Shown here: positions 38,401 to 46,299 of the stretch, piece by piece
How positions within the stretch are numbered: the first letter of the stretch is position 1
Layout: each line of letters begins with the position of its first letter
Assembly: GCF_040436345.1 (NCBI RefSeq)
Contig: NC_133221.1
Location: forward strand, 17,605,165 to 17,669,164
Reading direction: 5' to 3'
Length of the DNA: 64,000 nucleotides
Origin: Pagrus major
Lineage: Eukaryota > Chordata > Actinopteri > Spariformes > Sparidae
Program-made: the position numbers and the translations under genes
The notes under the pieces: model-generated
Told to the model about the DNA's origin: nothing
The model's database searches: none
The model's input: the letters and a program-made list of their open reading frames with translations, nothing else

Positions 38401-40450
38401 AGTTGGAGCGCTTACTGAACACATAGAGCAAGTTCAGCACAGACAGGACCACCTGCATGTCACATGACGCTAACAAGGTGGTTAAGTGCTGTAAAGGGGG
38501 ATAGAGTGGAGATAAAAGAGGGTTAACGTTAGTGAGCTGCTTCACTTTTACCCCTGTGACATATGTACAGTCCAGAAAACAGTAGTGGTAGAGAAGAGTG
38601 TACTAATTTCAAGCCTACCTCTATGGAGCTGTAGAGGTGCCTAGAGAAGCTATACTCAATGAGCAGTGCAGTGAAGTTGAGCACTGCCAAAAGCAGGGCT
38701 TTGAGCTGTCCATTGTCGGGACGGTCACACACCAGCAGCCATGACATGTTCTCCACTGTCTGGCCTGCATCGCACAGAATGCCATCAAAGCGGTCCAGCA
38801 GATCCACCCAGTGGTACAGCTCACACTGTCAAAGACAGACAAAAATCATTTTCAATTACCAACCAAGTAAAGGTAAAGTAATCCACATGAACATCGTTGA
38901 CAGCTCATATATAGTATTAACTGGTTACAGTCAATAGTATTACAGCTGATCAAACACTGTACATATAAAACAGTTGAAAACCACTAACCAGGAGATATTT
39001 TAACACTTTCAATCTTTTTTATATTCAGGGTGGAATCAACTTTTGCCTTTCTACCTGTTTTTATCAGTTGCCCTTTTTACTGATTTTTTTTTGTTTGGCT
39101 TTTTTGTGGAGCAGAAACATGAATATTCAAAATGCTCAGGAAAAAAGATGTAATTTGGAATAGTAATTACTTCTTGAACAATCAAGGCATCCTGGTGGGC
39201 AAGCATTCCCAGAGTACATCTATAAACAGGTAAATGAGACTGAACAGTGGTTTACTGGGTTGACACCAATATGCAGTTTTGTTGTTCACGAACCGAAAGG
39301 AGGATGATGGAGTGATTTTGACATTTGTCTACAGTAAAAGAACTGAATAATAGAAAGAGGTCTCTACAAAATGCTAGTGTGTCATGAAAACACATTTTCA
39401 TGAAGGCAGCATTTTACAAATTAGGTTTAGTGTAGACACAGTCTAAGATGTGTCCCAGTTTCTGTCAAATTCCTGGAACACACTTCACATCCACTATATT
39501 CTGAACAATCAGCTGGATCTGTCGTAACAGATATGTTATCAGTCTTTTCCTTGGAACTCACCTTGCCAATATTCCAGGTCTTGATGTGCTGTAGTTCAAC
39601 CAGCAGTTGCTCATCGCTGCATGCCTTGAGCTTTTCTATGAGTATCCTGCAGTCGGCAGGCTGTTGGTTCAGAAGGAGCACAAAATGGTTCATTAAGCAG
39701 AGCACACAGACCTCTGCCTTTTTTCTACTAACACAGTATAACATGCTTTAGCTATGCTGTGACATGCAGAGATAATAAAATTTGCATTTCCTCTGTGAAC
39801 TCAGGGCAGGGTCAAACCACATTGACCCACAATATATTGTCCTGCTTAGGCGCATCTCCACCCTAAGCTGAGAAGTGTCACTGCACTAAAAGGATTGGCT
39901 CATCATAGTCGACCATCCGACACAAAGTTCTGATGAAGTATTATAGCAGCTTAACAGAGCAGCCTTACAGTTGTGATTTGTTCTCCTTTAACGCAAAGTC
40001 AGAGGTGAGATTAATGTGTTATTTATATGCAAACCGAAAATGTACAGCTGCTGCTTAGATGCTTACTATTATGCTACTGCTTTTTTTGTGACACACCCTC
40101 AGGAAGTACATCCTTATTATCACCAAGCAGCAATTGACTTCCTACTCCTTGTTTCAATGCTCTTTTGGTCAGCTGGTTAGATAAGAAAGGTGCAGGTGAC
40201 AGGCGCATACTACTGCAAATCTCAACACATCAAACTAAGCAACCCATTTTCTTAAGCTCTTGTATTACAAAGAAAAACACTTGGGCTGTGTCCCCATTAC
40301 ATGCTCCAATCACATTTGGTCAAAGTAAAACTCAGTCTGGGTATTCCAACTGCAGGCACTAGTGAGGCAAACAATGATAACACAGCAAGTAATATCCATA
40401 CTCACAGCTTCCGTAGGAGTTTTCTTTAACTTGCTTCTGTCGACCTTCAT
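6055..40450 (-). CDS. huwe1: HUWE1, giant HECT-type E3 ubiquitin ligase (79 coding exons, full length)
   Basis: HUWE1 (also called MULE or ARF-BP1) transfers ubiquitin from an E2 through a HECT cysteine to substrates such as p53, MCL1, N-MYC and histones, in nucleus and cytoplasm. The ATG is at 40448-40450 (protein starts [10 protein letters not shown]) and the TAA stop at 6055-6057. I placed 79 exons by GT-AG sites and matched each to the human protein as I remember it. Phases agree at every junction and total 13,728 nt, giving 4,575 residues against 4,374 in human. Most of the extra length is in the Ser/Thr/Pro/Ala-rich linkers. Domain order is DUF908, DUF913, UBA, UIM, WWE, BH3-like, acidic tract, UBM repeats, HECT. 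No frameshift or internal stop was found, so the gene looks intact. Exon coordinates are given in the block entries. Exon edges come from reading, not from transcripts, so single-base errors are possible. Confidence 0.97.
9885..9908. repeat. (TTCAG)n short tandem repeat
   Basis: Nearly five copies of TTCAG at the start of the interspersed repeat that follows, within huwe1 intron 9238-10454. Such runs commonly mark the tail of a retroposed copy. Confidence 0.85.
9909..10190. mobile_element. Teleost interspersed repeat in a huwe1 intron
   Basis: The sequence TTGACCGCTTTATCCGTGAG, then CCAGGGTATGTCCCTGGACG, CTCATCGCAGGGCCCTCTGA and GGGGTTCAGTATCTTGCTCA resembles a repeat that is very common in teleost genomes (tails of fish retroelements), by memory. 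It is diverged and without open frames of interest. It has the pentamer run on its left. Exact family not assigned. Confidence 0.6.
10191..10410. mobile_element. Possible short DNA-transposon remnant
   Basis: Next to the preceding repeat. Contains AGCCCCTTTTCACACACAG and, about 190 bp on, AGCCCCATTTTACACTGG, plus TTAACCCAGGGTTAA and its partial inverse CCCTGGGTTACG. The arrangement is typical of small fish transposon remnants but no clean terminal repeats are visible. Confidence 0.3.
10558..11348. other. huwe1 intron, no element recognised
   Basis: This 0.8-kb intron separates exons 11349-11584 and 10455-10557. No microRNA-like hairpin, snoRNA box pair or repeat family was recognised by eye. 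Confidence 0.4.
11349..14984 (-). other. huwe1: huwe1 pre-HECT region (7 exons)
   Basis: Exons 14324-14984, 13452-14172, 13254-13345, 12321-12477, 12082-12214, 11676-11878 and 11349-11584. Conserved cores are [99 protein letters not shown] and the [20 protein letters not shown] segment. Between them lie lineage-variable linkers: a Ser homopolymer near 14610-14675, and Ser/Thr/Gly/Ala-rich stretches at 13452-13700 and 11349-11470. The last exon ends in an Ala/Pro-rich tail unlike the human sequence I recall. All phases agree. Confidence 0.92.
12478..13253. other. huwe1 intron, no element recognised
   Basis: 0.78 kb, AT-rich. A pair of near copies (TTATCCAAACTATCC at about 13157 and a neighbouring repeat) is too short to call an element. 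Confidence 0.4.
17774..17862 (-). ncRNA. mir-98: mir-98 microRNA precursor (let-7 family) in the same intron
   Basis: On the minus strand, 17858 to 17837 gives a guide beginning TGAGGTAGTAAGTTGTGTTG, which matches human miR-98 except G for A at position 17. The 3p arm at 17798 to 17777 begins CTATACAACTTACTGCC and pairs with it. The AGTAAGTTG core separates miR-98 from other let-7 members. It lies about 230 nt downstream of let-7f-2 in the transcript, the same order and orientation as MIRLET7F2 and MIR98 in human HUWE1. The human spacing is larger, near 1 kb by my recollection. The two hairpins probably derive from one primary transcript. Confidence 0.93.
18031..18113 (-). ncRNA. let-7f-2: let-7f-2 microRNA precursor in a huwe1 intron
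   Basis: On the minus strand, positions 18106 to 18085 give a 22-nt let-7 guide with seed TGAGGTAG. The opposite arm, 18056 to 18035, gives CTATACAGTCTACTGTCTTT, which matches the human let-7f-2 3p arm as I remember it. The 5' flank TGTGGGA and the loop also resemble the human hairpin. The guide differs from human let-7f at one base: the fifth base of GTAGATTG is T here. The hairpin lies inside intron 17418-18229 in the huwe1 sense, as MIRLET7F2 does in human HUWE1. let-7 represses LIN28, RAS and HMGA2 class targets; maturation depends on Drosha and Dicer. It may be spliced from the host transcript or have its own promoter. Confidence 0.95.
18397..21586 (-). other. huwe1: huwe1 acidic region and HAUS-like central block (10 exons)
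   Basis: Exons 21414-21586, 21188-21327, 20920-20995, 20528-20626, 20265-20392, 20002-20161, 19487-19715, 19187-19365, 19004-19093 and 18397-18557 encode residues about 2327-2805. Exons 20528-20626 to 20002-20161 form a long Glu/Asp tract beginning near [20 protein letters not shown] and ending [13 protein letters not shown]. It is followed by [20 protein letters not shown]. Exons 19487-19715 and 19187-19365 are highly conserved ([38 protein letters not shown] type). The last exon is a charged Arg/Glu helix. The acidic tract probably explains the long GAG/GAT runs seen here; I see no sign of repeat-length disruption. Confidence 0.9.
21711..21790. mobile_element. Possible hAT-type transposon end in a huwe1 intron
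   Basis: TAGGGCTGGTGCAACACGTCGACATAATCGATTATG-like sequence (positions 21712-21748) resembles the TAGGGCTG...GTCGAC...ATCGAT ends of fish hAT elements. No matching second end is seen in the intron 21587-22333, so this is probably a fragment. Confidence 0.3.
22334..25070 (-). other. huwe1: huwe1 central region after WWE, including the BH3-like motif (8 exons)
   Basis: Exons 24519-25070, 24123-24318, 23786-23953, 23527-23675, 23373-23439, 22928-23151, 22614-22825 and 22334-22516 encode residues about 1744-2326. The large first exon has a variable acidic start, then [20 protein letters not shown] and [20 protein letters not shown]. Exon 23527-23675 carries the BH3-like motif that in human binds MCL1; here it reads [19 protein letters not shown], with the Leu, Gly and Asp positions kept. 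Later exons read [20 protein letters not shown] and [20 protein letters not shown], nearly identical to human. Confidence 0.91.
25218..25935 (-). other. huwe1: huwe1 WWE domain (2 exons)
   Basis: Exons 25854-25935 and 25218-25394 encode residues about 1658-1743. The second exon reads [20 protein letters not shown] and then a basic strand ending in [17 protein letters not shown] domains bind poly-ADP-ribose or mediate protein contacts in ubiquitin and ADP-ribosylation systems. The conserved Trp, Arg and Tyr positions of the fold are present. The intron between the exons (25395-25853) starts with an A-rich run. Confidence 0.92.
25440..25482. repeat. A-rich simple sequence in the WWE intron
   Basis: Runs of A broken by single T (AAAATAAAAATAAAAAAAAA and onward), about 45 bp from the acceptor of exon 25218-25394. 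On the transcribed strand this is a T-rich tract that may strengthen the nearby acceptor. Confidence 0.75.
26035..27112 (-). other. huwe1: huwe1 helical linker between UIM and WWE (3 exons)
   Basis: Exons 26843-27112, 26269-26421 and 26035-26162 encode residues about 1474-1657. They start with an Arg/Glu-rich probable coiled coil, followed by the conserved [18 protein letters not shown], the [20 protein letters not shown] segment, [13 protein letters not shown] and [19 protein letters not shown]. The sequence is close to human except for the charged start. All three exons are in phase with their neighbours. Confidence 0.9.
27251..27346 (-). other. huwe1: huwe1 ubiquitin-interacting motif (UIM) exon
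   Basis: This 32-codon exon (residues about 1442-1473) contains [16 protein letters not shown]. It fits the UIM pattern of an acidic patch followed by alternating hydrophobics and the Ala-x-x-x-Ser core. UIMs bind ubiquitin, and next to the UBA this one probably helps recognise already modified substrates. The next exon (26843-27112) continues with a charged Arg/Glu coiled-coil-like stretch and then the conserved [20 protein letters not shown]. Confidence 0.9.
27436..27558 (-). other. huwe1: huwe1 UBA domain exon
   Basis: This single 41-codon exon encodes residues about 1401-1441. It reads [20 protein letters not shown] and continues with [14 protein letters not shown]. It carries the MGF loop and the terminal LL typical of ubiquitin-associated domains, which bind mono- or polyubiquitin. 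Both ends are phase 0, so the domain sits on one cassette exon. The acceptor follows a run of T on the minus strand and the donor reads GTAAGG. Confidence 0.93.
27559..28395. other. huwe1 intron before the UBA exon
   Basis: 0.84 kb. Contains a pyrimidine-rich tract on the plus strand around 27890-28020 (CTCTCTCCCTCTCCCTCTGC) and a G-run at 27650-27662. Nothing else recognised. Confidence 0.4.
28396..30720 (-). other. huwe1: huwe1 central armadillo-like region, exons 24-30
   Basis: This block encodes residues about 949-1400, linking DUF913 to the UBA domain. Exons: 30587-30720, 30391-30503, 30118-30300, 29798-30014, 29562-29684, 29196-29433, 28396-28743. Conserved segments include [20 protein letters not shown], the [20 protein letters not shown] segment, [25 protein letters not shown] and [20 protein letters not shown]. 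The linkers at 30391-30503 and the 3' part of 28396-28743 are Ala/Pro/Thr-rich and differ most from human. All phases agree across the block. Confidence 0.9.
30721..31976. other. Largest huwe1 coding intron, no element recognised
   Basis: 1.26 kb and AT-rich, between exons 31977-32222 and 30587-30720. No let-7-like hairpin or inverted repeat longer than about 10 bp was noticed. Confidence 0.4.
33483..34367. other. huwe1 intron, no element recognised
   Basis: 0.89 kb between exons 34368-34474 and 33305-33482. AT-rich with no repeat or RNA gene seen. Confidence 0.4.
36082..36868. mobile_element. hAT-like non-autonomous element in huwe1 intron
   Basis: The left end CAGGGTACATGCAGGAATCC and the inverted right end CAGGGTTTATACGGGATCTT share the hAT-type CAGGGT terminus and AT-rich subterminal AAGACCTTTTAAGAC / AAAGATTTAAAG tracts. 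The 787-bp element has no coding frame and fills most of intron 36047-36948. The flanks share only AACAA, not a clean 8-bp duplication. Confidence 0.5.
36472..36592. mobile_element. Fish GTAAAAGTACTCC-type repeat nested in the hAT-like element
   Basis: CCAGTGGTGGAATAAGTATC followed by AAGTAGCAATAGAACAATGT, AAAAGTACTCCACAACAGGT and AAAAGTAC repeats. This matches, from memory, the abundant teleost repeat that begins with AGTGGTGGAA and contains AAGTAAAAGTAC units. It sits inside 36082-36868 and so probably inserted later. Confidence 0.5.
38826..40405. other. Two huwe1 introns flanking exon 39562-39660
   Basis: Introns 38826-39561 and 39661-40405. T-rich and A-rich tracts only; no repeat family or RNA gene recognised. 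Confidence 0.4.
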
Positions 40451-40475
40451 TGTCGATAATCTCTGTGTGTTGCTC
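40451..40475 (-). other. huwe1: huwe1 5' leader part of the start-codon exon
   Basis: A splice acceptor (TTTCTTGGCAG on the minus strand) ends at 40476. The exon then starts GAGCAACACACAG, and 25 nt later the ATG at 40450 lies in ACAATGA context. The exon runs 40406-40475. The short leader shows that the transcript start is in an upstream exon. Confidence 0.75.
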
Positions 40476-43400
40476 CTGCCAAGAAATGTTCATGTCCATC
40501 AGAAGGCAACAAAAGCTGCTGAATTTTAGTGTTTTATGATACAGAACTATTTAGATGTATAATTTGTAAATAAGCCAAATATTCTCTAACTAAAATACAT
40601 ATATCAAATTGTATACAGCTTGAAATGTGGAATATACTTACAGAAAAGGATTTGGCAATACCCACTTAACAGCATGTTCCAGTCACGTTATCTGCAAAAG
40701 GATAGTGAAAATCAAGCAGTGTCCCATATGTCACAACACAAACTGAATTAAAAAAAGTGTACATATAAGATGCATCAACCTCAAGACAGGACAGTTTGAT
40801 AAAAGACCTAGGCAAAGCTGTAAATGAATCAATCGAATAACATCCAATGCAAAACTGCATGCATAACACTGCATTCTGACGATGTATATGGAAATGTACA
40901 TGATGTTCTGCAAGTAAAATGACAAAATTCAGACAATCAGTTATAACGTTGAATTTTGACAGGCACTCAATACACAAGGTCAGGGGCTATGAGTATTTTC
41001 CCTTTCTTCTGTATGAGTTAACAAATGACTGATCACAATCCTTGGTTTAAAAGGTAATAACGACACTAAATTTGTTTAGGTTATCTAGCGAAGACTGATC
41101 ATCACAAAGCAGACCGAGGTAGAGCATTAGCTCGTGGCTAGCTAGCAACATACGACACAAAGTTAATTAAATCAGGCTGGGCCTTATTTGGTGGCCTAAA
41201 ACATTTGTCTATCGCTCCACGTATTTGGAATTCAAGTGATATATTGATAAAACAGATCACTACCTCACTATACGCTTGCCCATCATCAACTCAAGTGACT
41301 TGACGCTGACAGGTTAAAGTTGTAGCGACCTAGCTAACAAGCTAACGTCACCCTTGCTAACAGCATAACGTTATTTACCTAATGTTAACAAGTCACTAAA
41401 CACACGTTTGACTACAGTTGGTAAACACAAACGATATTGGGTTGCTTTGTTATTGGTGAACAACTCATCCGACAAAACAAAGAACATTAGGAGGCTCAGC
41501 CAACCAAAGAAATCTATCGGTAACGTTTGCTACGGAGTTGATGTTAGCCCCTGACCAGCTAACACTGAGCTACCGGCAACGTTAGCAAGCGATCTTTTCT
41601 TGAAATACTTCTAAGCATTTGAATACCACCAGAGCTTATACAAGTCAGCCAAGTCACAAACAAGACATGTGTGTAATCAACGACAAACAAAAAAAATAGA
41701 GCTAAACAAAAATTAGGCTGTTTTAGCCATCTGTGCCACAGCTGTCAATCCAGATCCCACAAATTTCACCATGCTGTCCTGACCTGACTCTGGACTAATT
41801 TAGGTCGGGGCTGCACAGGCCGCAAAAGAAGCCCGCACTCCCTTCTCCAGCACCATCTCTGCTTTACTCAAAAACGAAACTGTAAACATAACTTGGTGAC
41901 CAGCGACAGTGAGATGGGTGTGTGTCAAATACCTGGAACCAGGTAACGTTACTTTGCTCGGGCTCTTACCCTGGTTCCTCAGCTAGACAGTCGTAGCACG
42001 CGCTAGCTAGCAGGCTAGCTACCGTTAGTTGAGTAGCCAGCAGAAACGCATAATAACTCGCTGAATCATTGCCGGACGGGTCTAACGTGACTCTGCGAGT
42101 TTTGTTTGCAGTTTTCTCTCAGGATGATTTACTGAAAGGCTATCGGCTCGCTAAACAACTGTGTTCATCCGCTCGTTGTATTAATTTGCAGTGTATCCGC
42201 GCTTGTTTCCATAACACTCAGGCACTAGCTGTTGGCACAGTCATCATGACTCTGGGTAGTGTGCAAAAAGTGAATAACGTTACGGCTGGGAGTGAGTAGC
42301 CACTGTTTATTGATGCAGTGCAACTGCCCCTCTGTAGACCCACACTGTACATCAACATTTAACATCATCATAAGTCTCCAATTGACACCAATCCACAGAA
42401 AATGACTAAAAACGCTACAATAATGATATCATCAAAAATCATTTTCATCAAAATCTATCAGGTGCACAACTGTAAACCGGAGGAAGGGATTTATATCTGC
42501 CTCACATCTAATAAACACCAAACTGACTGAACAGTTAACCAAACATACCAAAGTACTGAAGCAGAATGAGTCAACAAAGCTGCAGAATTTCATACAAGCA
42601 AACAAAGTAAAGGCATCATTTTAAGAGCATATTTGGCTCTGACCAAACCAGCTGATAATGACGCAAAAAGTCCAAGTTTTTATGCCAGCTAAAGAAAGCT
42701 CACCATTAATGGCAATGATGATCTTTTTATGTTGATAATTCTTCAGTTAAATCAGTAGATTAATATTTTTGTAGGTTAGATACAGCTACATTCTTTGTGC
42801 CTGACCAATATTGTGTTTCACAAGTAACAAAAATCAATTACTAGATTTATACCCCGACAATATTGGACATTTTTAAGGAATCTTCTTTGGTGGACCATAT
42901 CACTCAAATTGCCAATAGCACTGAAATACAGAATAGAAGTCAAAATACAGAGGTGTGTGATTTTGTATTGTAGGAACTAACATTAGTTAACATGTTGGAA
43001 CACGTTAAAAATGAATAGGAGGGATATGGTTATCCAAGACTGATGCACCCATCAACGAAACTTAGTGCATCATAAAATGTAATAAAATAGAGCACTCATT
43101 ATTTCACAGAATGATTACTCCGTCATCACATATGTTATGGAATTTAATTTGTGCTGCAACATGATTTATATTTTGTTTTTAATCTTCTTTTAGAGGCTTT
43201 TTCTCAACTGAACACTTTTTGGCAATATTAAAATTTTATTCCTATCGTTTTCACTTGCGACTTCAAAGCATAAATTCAGATCAGTGGGAACTCATTTAAA
43301 ACTCACAAATTAACAGCATCTCTGGATTATCATTACATGTGACAGCCATATTGTTAAGAGATGATGTGGCAATATCTGTTGGTATTCCCTAGTTATCGCA

Positions 43401-44180
43401 AATATTTCCATATATTGGCAGATGTGCAAATCTAAATCACAGCACATAAATCCTTTAAAGCCATGAGATGCATTTTGACAAATATTTCTTATTTCTAAAT
43501 TAAAATAATATTTATTGTATTTATATTAACTTGAGTGGAACTCAAGTATATTCAGAAAAATAATTTATTATCATAAACAAATCTGTAATCAAAGGACTAA
43601 ATTATTGTCAAATATTTTTTTACTCTCATTATCAAGTATGGCATTAAAAATTCTCATACCAGTCAGCATCTAAGAGTTGATGACTATCAAAACCTAATTT
43701 TCTGGAGCTATTAGCAGCACAAATCCCGTGACACTGAGCTCCATTGTACTGAGGTGAACTACAGCTGTGCACATTACAGTAAATCACCCCAACACCATCC
43801 GGGTGGATCAAGAAAACCACACGGAAGACAAAATTAGCTGCCTTTGTTTAGGGTGAAATCCCCATGTAAGAAGCTATACCATCTACTTTCATTTTTATTT
43901 TTAAGGAATGTGAAAAAGATTGGGTTACTGTAGAAAAAAGATAAAACATTTTTTAGATATACCTTACTTCATAGCCACAAATATCTGATAATTCCTGTGT
44001 GGAAAATATAGTTTATCATGTGTCGTTCATGATATTAACCCCTAAGTGGTAATTGCTTTTTTTCAGGATGGTAAAGGCTTAGATGAAATATTTATTACAA
44101 ATCACCTCATCCCTTTTGCATTCAAATGTTTCACCACGACAGTCTTAAGTATACGTACTAAGTAGGTTAGCAGTACATAC
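40476..44180. other. huwe1 leader intron sequence
   Basis: 3.7 kb between the start-codon exon and the predicted leader exon, including the CpG-containing stretch near 41300-42300 described separately. From 42350 to 44150 the DNA is AT-rich with nothing recognised. Confidence 0.4.
41970..42060 (-). promoter_or_regulatory. huwe1: Candidate proximal huwe1 alternative first exon/promoter
   Basis: A strong donor (AACCAGG then GTAAGAGCC) lies at 41969-41961 on the minus strand, at the downstream edge of a CpG-containing stretch (41800-42200) with no repeats. It could be an alternative first exon spliced to 40475. The upstream limit is not defined by the sequence. Confidence 0.35.
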
Positions 44181-44250
44181 CAGAACCTGCTTTGGTTAAA
44201 TAGCTCCACCATTTTCATCCTTGGCTTGCTTTGCAGTTTCTTTAATCTAT
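44181..44250 (-). other. huwe1: Predicted upstream huwe1 leader exon (70 nt)
   Basis: A T-run acceptor ending TTTTTTTTTCAG on the minus strand is followed by 70 nt and a good donor, GTATGTAC. The exon contains ATG at 44218-44216 in AAGGATGA context. Joined to 40475 it reads through in frame to the known start codon. Nothing shows directly that it is used; the call rests on splice-site quality and position between the promoter and the start exon. Confidence 0.5.
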
Positions 44251-45771
44251 CTGAAAAAAAAACATGACAATCAAATCAGATATGACAGACTGAGAAAATT
44301 CTAGCGGCATGAGCGTTTAACAGGTTTACGCACAAAACAAAGCTGGTGAAAAGAATAAAAAATAATGGCAACTTCAAACCAACTCTGTTAAGAAATAATG
44401 TTATAATGCAGATAAATGTCTCGGCTTTCTCAGCCACTGATGATCTAAAAACCCATTGTTAACGTTCTATCTTTGAGGTTTCCTTTTTACATGGACGTGT
44501 CCGCACATGTCTCTGTTTGACCTTTGCTGTTACAATTAAGATTAGATGGGTTTTTTTTATAGGTTATAAGTTCTTGTGAGGAGCATGGACCAGAAACTCA
44601 TCATTCCTGATCAAAATTCTCTAATAAGAAGTTCAACTGATTTGTCTGCAATACAACTAGGTTACTTGATGCAGACTTGTTTTGGCTGTGCACATGCATG
44701 CCTTGGTTAGGTAAATCAAATGGACTGTAATGTCTCAATAAGTCTGAATAACCCACAATCTGAATTTTAGACCATCACTATCACTTAAATGGTCTGACAC
44801 TTTAATGATTGCAATTAAAATCACAACATGTTTAAGATCACATACAATTAACCGAAGTGCCAAATATTTGGGGTACATGGCCATATAATTTCAGGCAAAA
44901 CATTTTTCAGCAGGCTGTGCTATTAAGTGTCAACTTTAGTGTGCCAACTAAGAACTGACTTGAATTAATGAACTCAGATGTTGTTTTCTTATATAATAAA
45001 TCAATGCAGCATTCTTTACATCAACTCCACTCCTCTGTGTAACTGTGCTCTCTGATTGAGAGGATGACAAGGACCAAAGAGGATGCAGACAGTCACCACG
45101 GATTCACTTCACATTTACACTGAAACAGTCTTGCAGATGTGATCCGTGTCTTTTGTTAGAAGCCTATCTGACAGTGTGATGCTTCCCTTGTGAACGAATT
45201 CACCACTCTTTCCGGGATAATTGCATTCACAAACGACAGCGCAGCATTAACGTCAATATCAGCTTCTGACGTTGTAAACGGATCAATTCATCTACATCAG
45301 AAAATACAGTAATGGCCGTGGAAAGTACCTCAGTTTAAGTAACATTACGACACTCGCTAACTCGTTTATCATTCTCAAGTTAGCTAGGTTAGTCTTACCC
45401 ACGTAAAGACTGCTAACTAAGATGCTAACAGTGTTTGCCAATATTGTTGGACGTACCGTTAGCTGCCTAACGTTTCGCTGTTTCGGTTAGAGTCAACAGT
45501 GGGGCTAACGTTAGCAAAGTTAAGAGCTAACTAGTTACATGACGTTAGCTAGGCTCAGTAGCAGTTCATGCTAACGTTAGTTACTTCGGCTCCAATTCAG
45601 CTTTGACGGCTAACGTTAGCAGATTACGAAAAGTCAAATCTGCAACCTGACACACATTTTAACTCTCACCGGTTATTTCTATCATCACACCCGAAAGTCA
45701 GTAGCCACTGAACGAGGATACATCTTTGACTTGTAGTTATACAGAGGCGCATACCCACACACACTGAACAT

Positions 45772-45773
<2 letters not shown>

Positions 45774-45803
<30 letters not shown>
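45774..45803. repeat. (GT)15 microsatellite
   Basis: An uninterrupted run of about 15 GT units, about 330 bp downstream, in the huwe1 sense, of the TCTCGCGAGA element, so in the first leader intron if that promoter is used. Alternating GT can form Z-DNA and is commonly length-variable. Confidence 0.9.
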
Positions 45804-45804
<1 letters not shown>

Positions 45805-45892
45805 GCTTGTATGTTTGCGGGTTTCGCGCGAGCTAACTAGCTAGCATCGCGAGCTCCGCACAATGCTCTATCAGTTGGATCATGGCTAAATT

Positions 45893-46142
45893 AAAAATGG
45901 CGGTTTACACAGCATATGATCGGTACTTTACCCTTAAAAAGACACTAGTTTGTAGTCTCTGGCCTCAGTGGTGGGTGCGAATCATCGATAGTAGGTCTTA
46001 AGGAAGAGAACTGTATGCCAGCGGTTAGCTAAAACCCATGTCAATGCTGTGCATTAAGTCTTTCTGCTTACCTCGAATGCGTGTTACATTTGCTTCTCCA
46101 TCTTGCACTAGCGAGTGGTAGGGCAGTTGGGATCTCGCGAGA
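45893..46142. promoter_or_regulatory. huwe1: Candidate TATA-less huwe1 distal promoter (TCTCGCGAGA and YY1 motif)
   Basis: TCTCGCGAGA at 46133-46142 is the known palindromic core promoter element of CpG-type vertebrate promoters. AAAATGGCGGT at 45893-45903 is a good YY1 motif. CpG is locally raised (GCGCGAGC, ATCGCGAG near 45825-45852), in contrast to AT-rich surroundings. The position just upstream of a strong minus-strand donor suggests the main huwe1 start. No TATA box is visible. Confidence 0.5.
46072..46142 (-). other. huwe1: Predicted first huwe1 exon at the distal promoter
   Basis: A strong donor (CGAG then GTAAGCAG) sits at 46071-46064 on the minus strand. The exon's upstream limit is unknown; I placed it at the core promoter palindrome TCTCGCGAGA (46133-46142). 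The sequence is open in one frame from 46294 down to the donor, continuing in frame into the 44181-44250 exon. Confidence 0.45.
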
Positions 46143-46299
46143 ATACCTGCTGCTGCGTTTACCCAGGGCACTCCCTTGTAATTGTTGCACAGAAACGAAA
46201 AACGACGCTGGTGCATTTGCGTCTCAAAGAGGGCACACCGGCTATTAACTGGTATTTCCACAATCCATCTGATTAGATGTGCACACGAAAGCACACAGC

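Larger units (their letters stand above)
31977..40450 (-). other. huwe1: huwe1 N-terminal armadillo-like region (DUF908 and DUF913), exons 1-23
   Basis: These exons encode residues 1 to about 948, the helical-repeat scaffold that forms much of the substrate-binding ring in HUWE1. Exons in transcript order: 40406-40450 (coding part), 39562-39660, 38619-38825, 38336-38488, 38178-38240, 37935-38012, 37762-37812, 37498-37666, 37311-37411, 36949-37099, 35919-36046, 35610-35750, 35371-35476, 35113-35220, 34928-35029, 34690-34770, 34368-34474, 33305-33482, 33126-33217, 32840-33042, 32627-32684, 32357-32533, 31977-32222. Near-identical blocks include [40 protein letters not shown] and [19 protein letters not shown]. 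An acidic Glu/Ser stretch ([12 protein letters not shown]) lies in 32840-33042. DUF908 should cover roughly residues 90-390 and DUF913 roughly 440-850, inferred from the human layout. Confidence 0.92.

Noticed and set aside
42069..42299. Plus-strand 76-codon open frame at the proximal huwe1 promoter, considered as a divergent gene
   Set aside because: No homology, no splice donor in phase and no conserved pattern; it is probably chance in a CpG-containing region.
46025..46294. Minus-strand 89-codon open frame considered as a separate small gene
   Set aside because: A strong donor interrupts it at 46071 and the frame continues into predicted huwe1 leader exons, so it is treated as possible huwe1 leader or extension.
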